Notes under the pieces: generated by a model
Databases searched by the model: none
What the model saw: the letters and a program-made list of their open reading frames with translations, nothing else
What the model was told of the DNA's origin: nothing
Translations under genes and position numbers: made by a program
NCBI RefSeq assembly: GCF_019320115.1
Contig: NC_089597.1
Span: forward strand, 119,852,000 to 119,915,999
Length of the DNA stretch: 64,000 nt
Reading direction: 5' to 3'
Source: Miscanthus floridulus
Taxonomy: Eukaryota; Streptophyta; Magnoliopsida; Poales; Poaceae
Part shown: one piece after another, positions 31,237-43,269 of the stretch
Layout: each line of letters starts with the position of its first letter
Numbering within the stretch: position 1 is the first letter of the stretch

Positions 31237-32199
31237 GTGGTTGGAGCAATCTTTGATCACCTCGAGGGCAAGGCAAGGCGGGACGAGGGTGCCGGCAAAG
31301 GCACCTCTAATCGTTCCGCCAAAAGGAAGAATAAGAAACAACGGCGTGAGGACCCATTCGTGGCCGCTGCTGACCACAAGGGTGGTCGGAAGCCCACGGA
31401 GGGCACTCTGAACCACTTTGAAAATTTACTCGAAGGACCGTGCCCGAACCATGCCTTTCCCGTCAAGCATCTGCTCAAGGACTGCAGCCTCATGCGGTGG
31501 TTCTTGTCTGAAGGCTCCAACAAAGGGGAGCAGGGGAAGGACCCTCCCCCCACTATGGATGACGCCGAGGAGAAGGATGATGGCTTTCCAATGCTGCACA
31601 GCTGCCTTATGATCTTTGGAGGATCAGTGGCCTACGGCTCCAAACGTCATCAGAAGGTCGCACGCCACGAAGTCTACACGACCCAACCGGCCACACCTCC
31701 CTTTCTCCGGTGGTCGGAGTCCGCCATAACCTTCGATCGGACTGACCATCTGGATACCGTCCCACACTTGGGGAGGTATCCGCTTGTGGTTGACCCAATT
31801 GTCGGCCCAAAGCGACTCACCAAAGTACTGATGAACGAAGGCAGCGACCTCAACATCATGTAAGCAAAGACGCTCGACGAGATGGGCGTCAACCAGACGA
31901 ACCTCCGCCCAACTCGAGCGCCTTTCCACGGCATCATGCCTGGGAAACAGGCCATGCCACTAGGGCAAATTGACCTGACCGTCACCTTTGGGGATCGGTT
32001 CAATTATAGGACTGAGACCCTCACCTTCGAGGTGGTTGGGTTCCCTAGAACCTTCCACGCCATCCTGGGACATCCATGCTACGCGAAGTTCATGGCCATC
32101 CCCAACTATACATACCTCAAGCTAAAGATGCTAGGCCCCCATGGGGTCATCACCGTCAGCACCTCCTTCCAGCGGGCCTATGAGTGCGAGGTCGAGTGA
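31237..32199 (+). pseudogene. TE6 gag end and protease
   Basis: Same frame as gag. A basic stretch (SAKRKNKKQRRED) is followed by an unusual knuckle, CPNHAFPVKHLLKDC (C-x2-H-x5-H-x4-C), known from this Tat group. The retropepsin follows: the active-site segment reads VLMNEGSDLNIM, in which the catalytic Asp and a Gly are replaced, so it is dead. A TAA comes at 31861. After it the frame continues with the protease C-terminal half (TFEVVGFPRTFHAILGHPCY) to 32199. Confidence 0.8.
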
Positions 32200-32389
32200 T
32201 TGGCCACGACATAGCAATCATCGCCTCTAGGGAACTCGCAGCCCTCAAGGAGGGGGTCTCCGAAGAAGCGCCCGACACGAAGAAATCAACCGGGTCGTTC
32301 GACTCGGCAGAGGGCTTCAAGGAAGTCCTCATAGATCCTAGCAGCTCCGATGGTAAAATGGTATGCATTGGTACCACACTTTCCTCTAG

Positions 32390-33190
32390 ATAGGAAAGCG
32401 CGCTCATCGACTTCCTCTGTGGCAACAAAGACATCTTTGCGTGGAAACCCTCATACATGCCAAGCATTCCGAGGGAGGTCGCCGAGCATACCTTAAAGAT
32501 CCATCCAGGCTCCAAGCCAACAAAGCAATGCCTACGTCGCTTCAACGAGGAAAAGCGCAAGGCCATCGGTAAAGAGATAGCAAAATAATCGGTGGCCGGA
32601 TTCATCAGGGAAGTATACCACCTAGAGTGGTTAGCTAATCCCGTTCTTGTATGAAAAAAGAGCATGAAATGGAGGATGTGTGTTGACTATATGGGTCTCA
32701 ACAAAGCATGCCCAAAGAATATGTTCCCTTTGCCACGTATAGACTAAATAGTCGACTCTACCAAATAGTCGACTCCGGCTACCATCAAATCACGATGGAG
32801 TCTGACCAGCTCGTGATGTCTTTCATCAACCCCTTCAGATCATTCTGCTATGTTTCAATGCCATTTGGACTGAAGAACGTCAGGGCTATGTACCAGCGTT
32901 GTATGCTCATATGCTTCGGGGACCTCATCGGGCGGACTGTTGAGGCCTACGTTGATGACATCATAGTTAAGTCCAAACGGGCTGACCACCTTGTTGCTGA
33001 TCTTGAGCAAACCTTTGTGAAACTCCAGGTGAATGGCATCAAACTCAATCCTGAGAAGTGTGTTTTTGGGGTCCTAAGGGGCATGCTACTCAACTTCATC
33101 GTCTCCGAGCGTGGCATCGAAGCCAACCCAGAGAAGATTTCAGCCATCACAAGGATGGGCCTGATTCAGAATATAAAGGGGGTTTAGTGA
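32390..33190 (+). pseudogene. TE6 reverse transcriptase
   Basis: The pre-RT segment has DIFAWKPSYMP and IREVYHLEWLANPVLV. Then come MCVDYMGLNKACPK, a damaged palm start with a short deletion and frame change around 32720-32770, SGYHQITMESDQ, FGLKNVRAMYQR and the catalytic box AYVDDIIVKS (YVDD intact). The remainder, LNPEKCVFGVLRGMLL, is the thumb side. Stops at 32587 and 32654 and the frame change make it inactive. Confidence 0.85.
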
Positions 33191-34374
33191 ATCATAGGGT
33201 GCCTCATCGCCCTTAGCCGATTCATCTCATGCCTTGGCGAATGAGGTCTCCCCCTTTATCGACTCTTGAAGAAAGCCAACCGCTTTGAGTGGACATCCGA
33301 GGCCCAGGAGGCACTTGACATGGTCAAACTACTTCTGACAAGGCCCTCGATCCTAGTTCCTCCAAGCGATGGAGAATCCCTCCTGCTGTACATAGTGGCC
33401 ACCATGCAAGTGGCCAGCGCTGCCCTGGTAGTAGAGCGGGAGGAAGAGGGGCATGCCCTTAAGGTGTAGCGCCCTGTGTACTTCATCAGCGAGGTACTAT
33501 CCGACTCCAAGACCCACTACTCCCAAATCTAGAAGCTCCTATACACTATCCTCATCACCAAGAGGAAGCTATGCCACTACTTTGAGTCACACCCCGTGAT
33601 GGTCGTGACATCATTCCCCCTTAGCGAGGTCATCCAGAGCCAGGACACCACGAGAAGAACCATGAAGTGGGCACTAGAGTTGATGGATCAAGGCATCACA
33701 TATGCCTCCTGAACGGCAATCAAGTCCTAGGTGTTGGCTGACTTCATCGCGGAATGGACCGAGGTCCAGACACCATCGGTGGTCGTCGATCAAGAGTACT
33801 AGACGATGTACTTCGATGGATCACTGATGAAGAAAGGCGCTAGCGTAGGGCTGGTCTTCGTATCACCCCTCGGGGTCTGCATGAGGTACATGGTTCGGCT
33901 CCATTTCCCCCTCATCAAATAATGTGGTTGAGTATGAAGCGCTCATCAATGGCCTACAAATCGCCATCGAGTTGGGCATCCAACGCCTCGACATCCGAGG
34001 CGACTCCTAGCTGGTCGTCAACCAAGTGATGAAGGAGTCGAGCTACCACGACACTAAGATGGTTGCGTACTGCCAAGAAGTCCGACAGTTGGAGGACAAA
34101 TTCAACAGCATCAAACTCAATCACATCCTAAGGCGCCTCAATGAGGCGGCCGACGCTCTTGCAAAAGCGGTGTCCGGTCGAGAGCCGGTGTCGACGGGTG
34201 TCTTCGCCAGCGACCAACATAAGCCCTCGGTGCGCTATGAAGGGTTGGAATGGGCCAATGATGGCCCGCCTAATCTAGCCCCGGGGGCTAACCAACCGAT
34301 GGCTCCATCCGGCCCTGAGGTCATGGAGCTTGAGGAGGATCCAGCGATAGAGCCTGAGCCTCTAGACGACTAGA
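33191..34374 (+). pseudogene. TE6 tandem RNase H domains (RH and Tat-type second RH)
   Basis: The first RNase H relic spans about 33250-33710 (KKANRFEWTSEAQEALDMVK and LLYIVATMQVASAALV). The second begins near 33800 with MYFDGSLMKKGASVGLVFV and continues to LNEAADALAKAVSGREPV. A second RNase H of this type is the hallmark of the Tat lineage. Several stops and at least two frame changes, including one near 33920. Confidence 0.8.
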
Positions 34375-34846
34375 GAACGCTCAACCTCGACTACCTCCTC
34401 CATGACATGCTGCCAACAGACAAGACGGAAGCTCGACGGCTCGCACATCGCGCCAAGTCCTTCATTCTTTTAGAAAGCGAACTCTACAAATGAAGCCACA
34501 CCGGGATCCTATAGCTCTGTATCCCCATCGAATAGGGGAAGCTTCTGCTGAGCGATATCCACGATGGGGTCTGCGGTCACCACGCCACACCTAGAACCTT
34601 GGTTGGGAACGCATTCTGACAGGGCTTCTACTGGCCCACTACAGTAGCCAACACCGAGCAGATCGTACGCACCTACGAAGGGTGCCAGTACTACGCTCGG
34701 CAAACTCACCTCCTGGCCTAGGCACTCTAGATGATCCCCATCACATGGCCCTTTGTGGTCTGGGGACTCGATCTGGTTCGGCCTCTTAAGAAGGTGCCCG
34801 GGGGCTACACCCACTTGCTTGTCACCATAGACAAATTCACAAAATG
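34375..34846 (+). pseudogene. TE6 integrase, first part (before TE7)
   Basis: The zinc-binding part is LLSDIHDGVCGHHATPRTL with the later CQYYARQ, followed by the core start WPFVVWGLDLVRPL, with the first catalytic Asp. At VTIDKFTK the frame meets the target site aaatg and TE7. Stops near 34491, 34513 and 34620. Confidence 0.85.
34842..34846. repeat. Target-site duplication of TE7, left copy
   Basis: AAATG immediately before the LTR start TGTGGCAG at 34847. An identical copy is at 57232-57236. It falls within a TE6 integrase codon. Confidence 0.9.
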
Positions 34847-37800
34847 TGTGGCAGAACCTCCTAAGTTATAGGGCCCACATGCACCTGTCACTGTCCGACG
34901 ACCTTTGACATTTATGCATATGTTTCCAATAACTTAAAAAGACTACCGGGTGTCCTCAGGGAACCCCGAATCATCCACGATTTCTGAGCAGGATCACGTT
35001 ATAGAGTCATTGCAGTATTACAACATTTATTCAAATATCAAAACCAAAGTAAAAACAGCAGAAGTCTTATGATAACATAGTTCACAAACCAGTTGTTTCA
35101 AACCTTACAAACTAAGTTTGATAATTATTACAAACCATAGTAGTAGTGGAGTGGCATAATGAACATATACTTAACACACAAAATAAACATCCTGCCCAAG
35201 GATCACACATTTACTTCTCATCGTCAGAACAAATGATAGTCATGCAGCACAATCCAAAACAGATCTACTCATGAAGCTCACCTGCAACAAGGGGTCAACG
35301 AACCCTGAGTACAAAAGTACTCAACAAGACTTAACCAAAATATTAACTGATAAACTCAGTAATACAGGCTCAGGGATTTAAGGTATAGCTTTAACAATGA
35401 TCAAAGTTCTTTTGTGTAAAAGCTCTTTTAACAACATTCTTTATATAGAAAACTTCTCAAGAATTATATACAAAGCTGACACGATCCGCACTGAGATCAT
35501 GAAACTTCATATCCAACACCTTTACAAACCTTATTCAAGTTCCGGTTATTAATTCTACGATGATGAACAGTGAGTTGAGTCTCCATAACCGAGGAGCAAC
35601 AACGATTCGAACCGATTAAGCCCAGCTGGGGATTCCAGACCACACGACATATGCAGGTCCCTGACTCACATATATCAACCTACCCTCGGATCCTCTAAAA
35701 CAAGAACGGGTCCGCGCCACCCGAGAATACAGTACTCCACCATTCTAGCCCATGGCCACGTGGGTACACGCTATTCCCGCCATCTCTCCACTCCTAGTGC
35801 GCGAGTAGCCATTCTCGTAATAAAATTTCCAAGTTCAGGCTTACCGGAGTATGTGGTTAGTACTACAAATTCTCACCTCATACAATTCAACAACGGACGT
35901 GCCTTAATTGACACAGGCGGAAAGAACCCGCTCACAAGACCTCCATGTCTTGTGGCTCACACACACCGAGTCCGCCCGGTCTAGATTTATTACTCCACAT
36001 TCCCTTATCACATGCTAACAATATTGACCAATGTCCCATTTAAAACTTGCAGGTGGCAGGGGGTCACCCAACTTTCATCGTTCTACGCATAGCTAAGCAA
36101 AACTAGGCATATACGAGTTTAAAACTGGTAATATGGTAAATATGGAATAACAAGGGTGGTAAAGCACCAATTAGGCTCTTACTTAACTCCTAATCACTTA
36201 ATGCAGTAACGGAAAGCAAAAGCGAAATTAATTTGTAAAACACAAGGTAGGGTTGTATGCATCCGGGGCTTGCCTTCGTTGACGGAAAAGTCCGGTTCCT
36301 GCGACGTTACACAAGGATTCGATCCGACCTCAACAGATGGATTAACCTCCTCAACAGCTTGATTAACTACCACATTTTCACCTTCGTTCACTACACGTAA
36401 TAACAATGCCATGTTTAACATGATGTGGAATATGAAACATGATGCTCGATGATGGATGCAAAATTAACAATTTGAATACAACTTTCCTTCGCAGTACAGT
36501 TGCAAGTCAACCAACTAAATCCTTTTTCATAACACATACATCAATTGCCAAGGATCATCATCAACTAAGGACCCAAGGTCATCACTCAATCCAAAAGTCC
36601 AAACAAAAACCTAAATCATTAAAGGTTACTATTTGCTTTTATGAATTAATTATTTAATTCAAAATTATGAAATAAATCAACTTATTCTAATTGAGCTCAA
36701 AATTTTAGTACATGTTCATTACATGTTAACTAAGTGGCAAAACAAATTTCATAATTTTTGGATAAATAAATAAGCCTAGAAAAATCATGGAAATCCATTT
36801 ATGAATTCATTGAGCAATTTTTACCACATTTAAAAATTACTGAAAAACATTATTTCATATTTTTATTAAATACTATACATCACAGAGAAGTCACACAAAA
36901 ATTTTCATAATTTTTGGAGCTTTAAATAAATCTATACAAAAATAACAAAAACAGATACTATTCAATCAAATCTGAAAATAGAAAAAAATCCATTTGAACG
37001 CTGAGTCACTGACAACGGGTCCCACATGTCATCTTCAACCTCCGACGTTGACTACGGCAGCGACGGCTCTGACCAGCAATTTCTCGCCGACGGTGAGATC
37101 AACGGCGACGGCCAACGTACCAAAATGATCACCAAGTCTAGGCGCATCGATTGACGTCCCTATCAGCACGGATTACGGCCCTACACTAGCTCATCGTCGG
37201 CCATGGCGGACGCGGTGACACGGCAGTGCTACGCCGGTGAAACGAAGCCGAAAACGGGGAAACAGAGGGCATGGGAAGGTCTAGTAGCTCACCACGAACA
37301 CGTTGGAGCAAAGAATGGGACCCAATGAGCTACGATGACACGGGTCGACGTTGACAGGGTTCACGACGGAGCGATCTTCAACGACGGCGATGCTCCGGTA
37401 GCTATGGTGGTCAAAATGAGAAACCAATGGGTCACAAAGCACTACATCATTGCAGCGAAGTCGAAGCAAGACTCGGCAAGGGCAGGGACTCACCATAGCG
37501 CGCTGGCCACGGCGACGCGGGCTCAACGGCGGGGCTGCCGGCCGTGGAGAAGAAACACGACGAGCGGTGGTTCCTAGCGAAATTAAGCTGAATTGATGGG
37601 TTGGCTGAGCGCGTAAGGCTAAAGCGGAGCTGGGACTAGCTTATTAGCGACGGTGGAGCACGACAACGACGGCACGGGCTCGCCGGAGTGGAGCAGCGGC
37701 GACGGGAAAACAGAGCAAGGGAGAAGGGCAACGACGATGGCGGCTCAGGCTTAAAAGGATGGCCAGGAAGCTCAAGGAAGCCACAACGAAGCCTTCAGCG

Positions 37801-38435
37801 CGCCAATACGACACCCAGACGGCCACGCGCATGACTGGAAGCAAGCCGAAGCTCGCTGGCGGTGTAGCGCAAGCGGGGAACACTGTTCATCGAAATTACA
37901 AGTTTGCCATTCGCCAAAATTCACAAATTACTCCCAAATTTTCATAACAACTCAAAAATCTCCAAAAATAAAAGTTGTTCAAAATCAAAAGTTCTACAAC
38001 TTTGCTTTTATAACCATTTCCTAATTCGGTCTAGATTTTGAAATGAACTTTTGAATTCAAATAGGGAAATTTAACAAATTACGCCTTTTTGAATTACTCA
38101 AAATTTTTCTAAACAACTTGAAAAACTCCAAAAATAAACTTTGTATAACTTGCCAAGCTCTACACTTTTGCTTTTGGGCCCAACCCCAAAATATGCTTAG
38201 ATTTTAAAATGGATTTTTAGGGTAGGATTTAAATGTTGAAAAGCGGGGTTTTCTCGAAAAATTCAAAATCCAAACAAACATTGAACTTGAGTCAAACAAT
38301 ACATTGCAACACATACCACATAAATATAAACTTGTATTAGTGTATGCATCTCAAAGTTTTCACCAAATGCCAAATGCTTTGCAATGCATATGATGACATG
38401 TCAGATTTTAATATTTAAACACCCGGGGTGTTACA
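34847..38435 (-). repeat. TE7 LTR 1 (3'-most LTR of the element)
   Basis: 3589 bp. From about 35285 to its end it is identical to LTR 2 except for about one base. Its first ~430 bp differ from LTR 2 at about 14 positions, mostly G/C to A/T changes. It differs from LTR 3 by roughly 2 percent in the parts I compared. No convincing TATA box was found. Short open frames inside are shared among the LTRs and are not genes. Confidence 0.9.
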
Positions 38436-38447
38436 ATCCTTCCTCCT
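38436..38447 (-). other. Polypurine tract, TE7 copy 1
   Basis: The minus strand reads AGGAGGAAGGAT directly before the LTR start TGTAACACCCC. Confidence 0.75.
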
Positions 38448-38601
38448 AAAAGAAATCTCGTCCCGAGATTCAAAGACATAGGGTAAGTAATGGAAAAGGA
38501 AATGTGTCACGAGAACACATACAAAATCTATTCATAAAATAGCTGAGGTCCCTTTACAAAACACAATTTGTACTACCGAACTCAACTTACATTACTCTAT
38601 T

Positions 38602-39051
38602 CTATATTGACGCTAGAAATTCTGGAAACTTTTCTAACAAGTAATCTTCTGATTCCCAAGTAGCTTCCTCTTCTGAATGTTGATTCCATTGTATCTTATA
38701 GAACTTGATTGTCCATCTTCGAGTAACACAATCTTTCTGATCTAACACTCGGATAGGATATTCGGAATAAGTTAAATTCGGTTCTAGTTCCACTCCTTCA
38801 ACTTCAACATTCTGTTCAGGCACTCGGAGACACTTCTTCAATTGAGAAATATGGAACACATCATGCACAGCTGCAAGATGTTCAGGTAATTTCAAGCGAT
38901 ATGCCACTTTTCCATACCTCTCCAAAATTTGATATGGTCCAATGTATCGGGGTGCCAACTTTCCTTTAACACCAAAATGGTTAACTCCCTTCATTGGTGA
39001 TACTTTCAGATATACAAAATCTCCTTTGTTGAATACCAATAGTCTCCATCA
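38602..39051 (-). pseudogene. TE7 copy 1: integrase tail and chromodomain
   Basis: The open piece 39039-38602 begins just after a TGA (39049). It has a GPY/F-type module (KLAPRYIGPYQILERYG, KVAYRLKLP) and VFHISQLKKCL, then a chromodomain with YPIRVLDQKDCVTRR and WNQHSEEEATWESEDYL at its C-terminus. The chromodomain guides integration to certain histone marks, as known for chromoviruses, and its aromatic/acidic pattern identifies TE7 as Tekay/Del type. Confidence 0.9.
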
Positions 39052-39930
39052 TCTATCCGCATAACTCTTTTGGCGGGACTGAGCTATCTTCAGATTACTC
39101 TGTATTTGCCTAACCTTGTCTTCTGTTTCTTTCACAAGGTCAACTCCAAAGAATCTTCTCTCTCCTAGCTCAGACCAACTCAACGATGTTCTGCACCTAT
39201 GACCATAGAGTGCTTCAAATGGAGCCATTCTAATGCTTTCCTGATAACTATTGTTGTATGAGAACTCGGCCAAAGGTAAGCATTCGTCCCACTTATTGGA
39301 ATAGTTAAGGACACAACACCTTAACATATCTTCAAGTACTTGATTAACCCTTTCAGTCTGTCCATCAGTCTGCGGATGATAAGCTATACTATACAGAAGT
39401 TTGGTACCCAATGAAGAATGCAATTGTTTCCAAAAGTTGGAGACAAACTATGTACCCCTATCTGACACAATAGTCTTGGGTACTCCATGGAGACTCATGA
39501 TTCTTGCTAAATACATCTTGGCATATTGGATCATAGGATATATTGTCTTGACTGGAAGAAAATGTGCTGACTTAGTGAGTCGATCTACAATAACCCATAC
39601 TGAGTCAAATCCCTTTGATGTCTTGGGTAGACCAACAATAAAGTCCATACTTATGTCCTCCCACTTCCAAGATGGAATAGGTAATGGTTGTAACTCACCA
39701 GCAGACCTCAAATGTATAGCTTTCACCTTTTGACAAGTATCACACTTTGCTATGTATCTAGCAATCTCTATTTTCATTTTAGTCCACCAGAATCTTTACT
39801 TCAAGTCATGGTACATCTTGTTACTTCCCGGATGGATTGATAACCTAGTAGCATGTGCCTCATCTAGAATTGACTGCCGCAACTCAGGAACTTTTGGTAC
39901 CACTAGGCGATCCTTGAACCACAACACATC
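39052..39930 (-). pseudogene. TE7 copy 1: integrase core
   Basis: The zinc-binding histidines are in HPGSNKMYHDLK, with cysteines in CDTCQKVK. The core follows: MDFIVGLPKTSKGF (Asp), TIVSDRGT (Asp) and HPQTDGQTERVNQVLEDM (Glu), so the DDE triad is present. Two stops interrupt it (TAA at 39796 and TAG at 39448), but the frame is unchanged throughout. Confidence 0.9.
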
Positions 39931-41334
39931 TTCATTGTCAATACTAAAGCATTCCGCTTTTCCATTCTTGACTCTTTCCTTAATATGGGCTATACCCTTA
40001 TTTTCCTTCTAAGCAGCAATAACTTGATCTCGAATAGTGGCTTCAACAATTATGTTGGTCAAACTTCCTTGTTGAATTACTTCTACATTCAACTTTTCCA
40101 TTTCTTGACATAAATTCAAACCCATTGTTCTCACTGTCAGACAATTGCAATAACTTTTGTGACTGAGGGCATCTGCAACCACATTTGCTTTACTGGGGTG
40201 ATAATGTACTTCCAAATCATAATCCTTAATCAGTTCTAACCATCTTCTTTGTCGCATGTTCAACTCTGACTGAGTAAAGATATACTTTAAGCTCTTCTGG
40301 TCCGTATACATATGACACGTATTACCAAGCAGGTAATGCCACCAAATCTTCAGAGCATGAACCACAGCTGCTAACTCCAAATCATGAGTTGGATAGTGTT
40401 CTTCATGTTGCTTAAGTTGCCGAGACGCATAAGCAATGACTCAGCCTTCTTGCATCAACACACATCCAATACCAATACCTGAAGCATCACAATAAACATC
40501 AAACGGCTTCTCGATGTCAGGTTGGGCTAATACTGGTGCAGTGGTTAACAGTCTCTTCAAAGTCTGGAAAGCCTCCTCACAATCTGATGACCAGACAAAC
40601 TTGACTTGGTTCTTCAACAATTTAGTTATGGACTTTGATATTTTTGAGAAATCTGGAATAAACCGACGGTAATACCCCGCCAAACCCAGAAAACTCCGAA
40701 CTTGATGAACTGTGGTTTGCGGTTTCCAATCAAGCACATCCTTCACTTTGCTTGGATCAACTGCAACTCCTTCGGCTGACAAGACATGTCCAAGAAATTG
40801 TACTTCCTTAAGCCAAAAATCACACTTGCTGAACTTGGCATATAGTTGATGTTCTCTCAAGCGGGTCAGAACAATTCTAAGATGTTCCGCATGTTCTTTC
40901 TTATTCTTGGAATATACTAAAATGTCATCAATAAACACCACTACAAACTTGTCTAGCTCAGGCATGAATACTGAGTTCATTAGATACATGAAATGAGCTG
41001 GAGCATTTGTCAAACCAAAAGACATTACCAAGTATTCATATAATCCATATCTTGTGGTAAATGCCGTTTTGGGAATATCTTCAGGCTTTATCTTGATTTG
41101 GTGATATCCTGACCTCAAATCTATCTTGGAGAAAACTTTAGCTCCAGCCAATTGATCAAAAAGCAGATCTATCTGAGGTAATGGATACTTATTCTTGATG
41201 GTCACTTCATTCAATGGACGATAGTCGACACATAACCTCAAAGTCTCATCTTTCTTTTTCACAAAAATTGCCGAACATCCCCAAGGTGAAGAACTAGGTT
41301 GGATAAACCCTTTCTCAATCAATTCTTGTAACTA
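39931..41334 (-). pseudogene. TE7 copy 1: reverse transcriptase and RNase H
   Basis: RT lies in the 293-codon piece 41322-40441: [61 protein letters not shown] and the catalytic [10 protein letters not shown] (FIDD). Then come [10 protein letters not shown] and [13 protein letters not shown]. RNase H begins with [15 protein letters not shown]. After a TGA (40441) it continues with [27 protein letters not shown] and [13 protein letters not shown], so its four acidic residues are present. Further stops are TAG at 40009 and TAG at 41332. Confidence 0.9.
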
Positions 41335-42147
41335 AGTCTTCAACTCGACCAATTCCTTAGGTGGCATCCTATAAGCTCTCCGAGAAATCGGAGCTGTTCC
41401 AGGTTGTAACTCTATATTGAACTGTACATCCCTATCAGGTGGTAGACCGGGTAAATCTTCAGGAAACACATCCGAAAATTCACACACTACTAGAATATCT
41501 CTAATCTCTTTGACAGCGGTTGCACAAATCTTGCCCACTAATCTTCTTAGGGTTGGAAGTTGGATAAGAAGTTGAGAATTACTATCAAGCAAACTTACTC
41601 TTAAAGTCCTATTCAAAATATCTATAACAGCCTTATGCTGATACATCCAATTCATTCCCAAGATTACCTCTATATCCTGATCCTTAAGGATAATCATGGT
41701 AGTGGGAAAAATATGCCCACCCAGGTTTATGGGTACCTAGTATACCATTTCCTTAGTACATAGACGTCCCCTGGGCGACTGTATAAAGAAACTTTCCTTT
41801 GTTGCCCCAATTGAAATTTCATGCTTCACGACAAATGTTCTATTGATGAATGAATGCGATGCGCCAGAATCAAAAAGTATAACTACAGGGTGATTGGCAA
41901 CAGGAAACATACCCATCATCACTGGCTCCCCTTCCGGAATTTCTCCAGCTTGAATATAGAACACCCGTCCTGTCTTCCTCTCATCTTTGCTCTTCTGAGC
42001 ATTCTGATTGGGGTTCTTGTTTGGTGCCTAACCCTGTTGTTGATTAGCAAGGGCCTTCTGATAATTTTGATTAGCCTGCCTAGGATATGGACATTCCCTA
42101 GAGAAATGACTAGTCCTTCCACAATTGTAGCACGGATAGTTGTGACC
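41335..42147 (-). pseudogene. TE7 copy 1: zinc knuckle and protease
   Basis: The knuckle CYNCGRTSHFSREC (C-x2-C-x4-H-x4-C) is at 42132-42091, just after a TAG that separates it from gag. Protease has VVILFDSGASHSFIN (intact D-S-G) and DIEVILGMNWMYQH, followed by the linker FSDVFPEDLPGLPPDR and YRMPPKELVELKT before RT. TAG stops at 42028 and 41737. Confidence 0.9.
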
Positions 42148-43110
42148 CTAGGATGTTGGAGCATTGCCACTAGGAGTATTGGTTGACTGTGAACTCAGAT
42201 ATGTTATAGCAGGACGGACATTTGACTGTTGCCCGGCTTGGAACTGCAGCGGACGATAAGGAGGACGATTATGATGTACTGGATGATAAATCACCCTCTG
42301 CCTCTTCGGATTTCCCCCAAAAGATCCAGACGGCACACTCTTTTTCTTTTTGAGCTCCTTATGCTGCCGATACTTTGATTCTGAAGCAATTGCAATATTT
42401 ACTGCCTCATGGTAAGTGACATTGGTGCAAGTGGTCATCATAGTCTGCAACTTGGTATTCAGGCCTCTCATAAACCACCTCTTCTTCTTGGCATCAGTAT
42501 TGACATGTTCGGATGCATATTGGGACAGATGATTAAATCTTCCCACATACTGCATCACGCTTTGATCTCCTTGTTTCAAAGCAAGGAATTCATCTAGCTT
42601 CATAGCCATCACTCCTTCGGGAATATAATGGGCTCTAAAGGCTATACGGAACTCAGCCCAAGTTATTGGAATGCCAGCTGGTTGCATAGCCACTAAGTTT
42701 GCCCACCAAGCACTTGCTGCTCCTCTAAGTTGTTGGGCGGCAAACGTAGGTTTCTGATACTCCATGCATGGGATAAGGTCAAATTTCTGTTCTATGGTTC
42801 GAAGCCAGTCATCAGCCTCCAATGGTTCATCTGCCTTGGTGAACACCGGGGGTCTTGTGTCTGTAAAATCAATATATGTAGCCTCCTGTCGGTTATGGTG
42901 GCGTCCACGGTTTCCGTACATCTGATTCTGATTACTCTGAGCCATCTCATGAAGCAAACAAGAATTTTTAGCCGTCACATTGACAAGTGCAGTTATAGCA
43001 TCAGCTAAATTGGTTGGAACTGGTGGCGGATCTGGAATACCGTCCTCATCTTGTGAAGTTCCTGGAATAAATGAACCCCGTGTACGACGCATCTGCTCAT
43101 AACAAACCAA
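42148..43110 (-). pseudogene. TE7 copy 1: gag
   Basis: 320 open codons. The likely start is MRRTRGSF at codon 7 or the upstream ATG at 43110. The gag core follows: EADDWLRTIEQKFDLI, QLRGAASAWWANLVA, WAEFRIAFRAHYIPEGV, DEFLALKQGDQSVMQYV and YHEAVNIAIASESKY, then a basic Lys/Pro-rich tail. It ends in a TAG (42148) just before the zinc knuckle, in the same frame, so it is a truncated version of a longer gag-pol frame. Confidence 0.9.
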
Positions 43111-43269
43111 ACTTTATTCACATGTCATTATTGAATTGTACCAAAGCTTACTCTAGACACATTACATAGAGTTTACTAATGTACAAACAAACCCACGAGT
43201 ATGAAAATAGAACTACATAACTTAAACTAAAGCTACTATTATACAACTCTACTCTTTTCCTCAATTTCT

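Noticed and set aside
35760..37947. Short frames repeated in all three TE7 LTRs
   Set aside because: Conserved because the LTRs are homologous; no codon bias or domain, and they lie in regulatory LTR sequence.
39401..39733. Plus-strand frames opposite TE7 integrase (110 codons, and again at 48799-49131)
   Set aside because: Shadow frames of the integrase coding strand.
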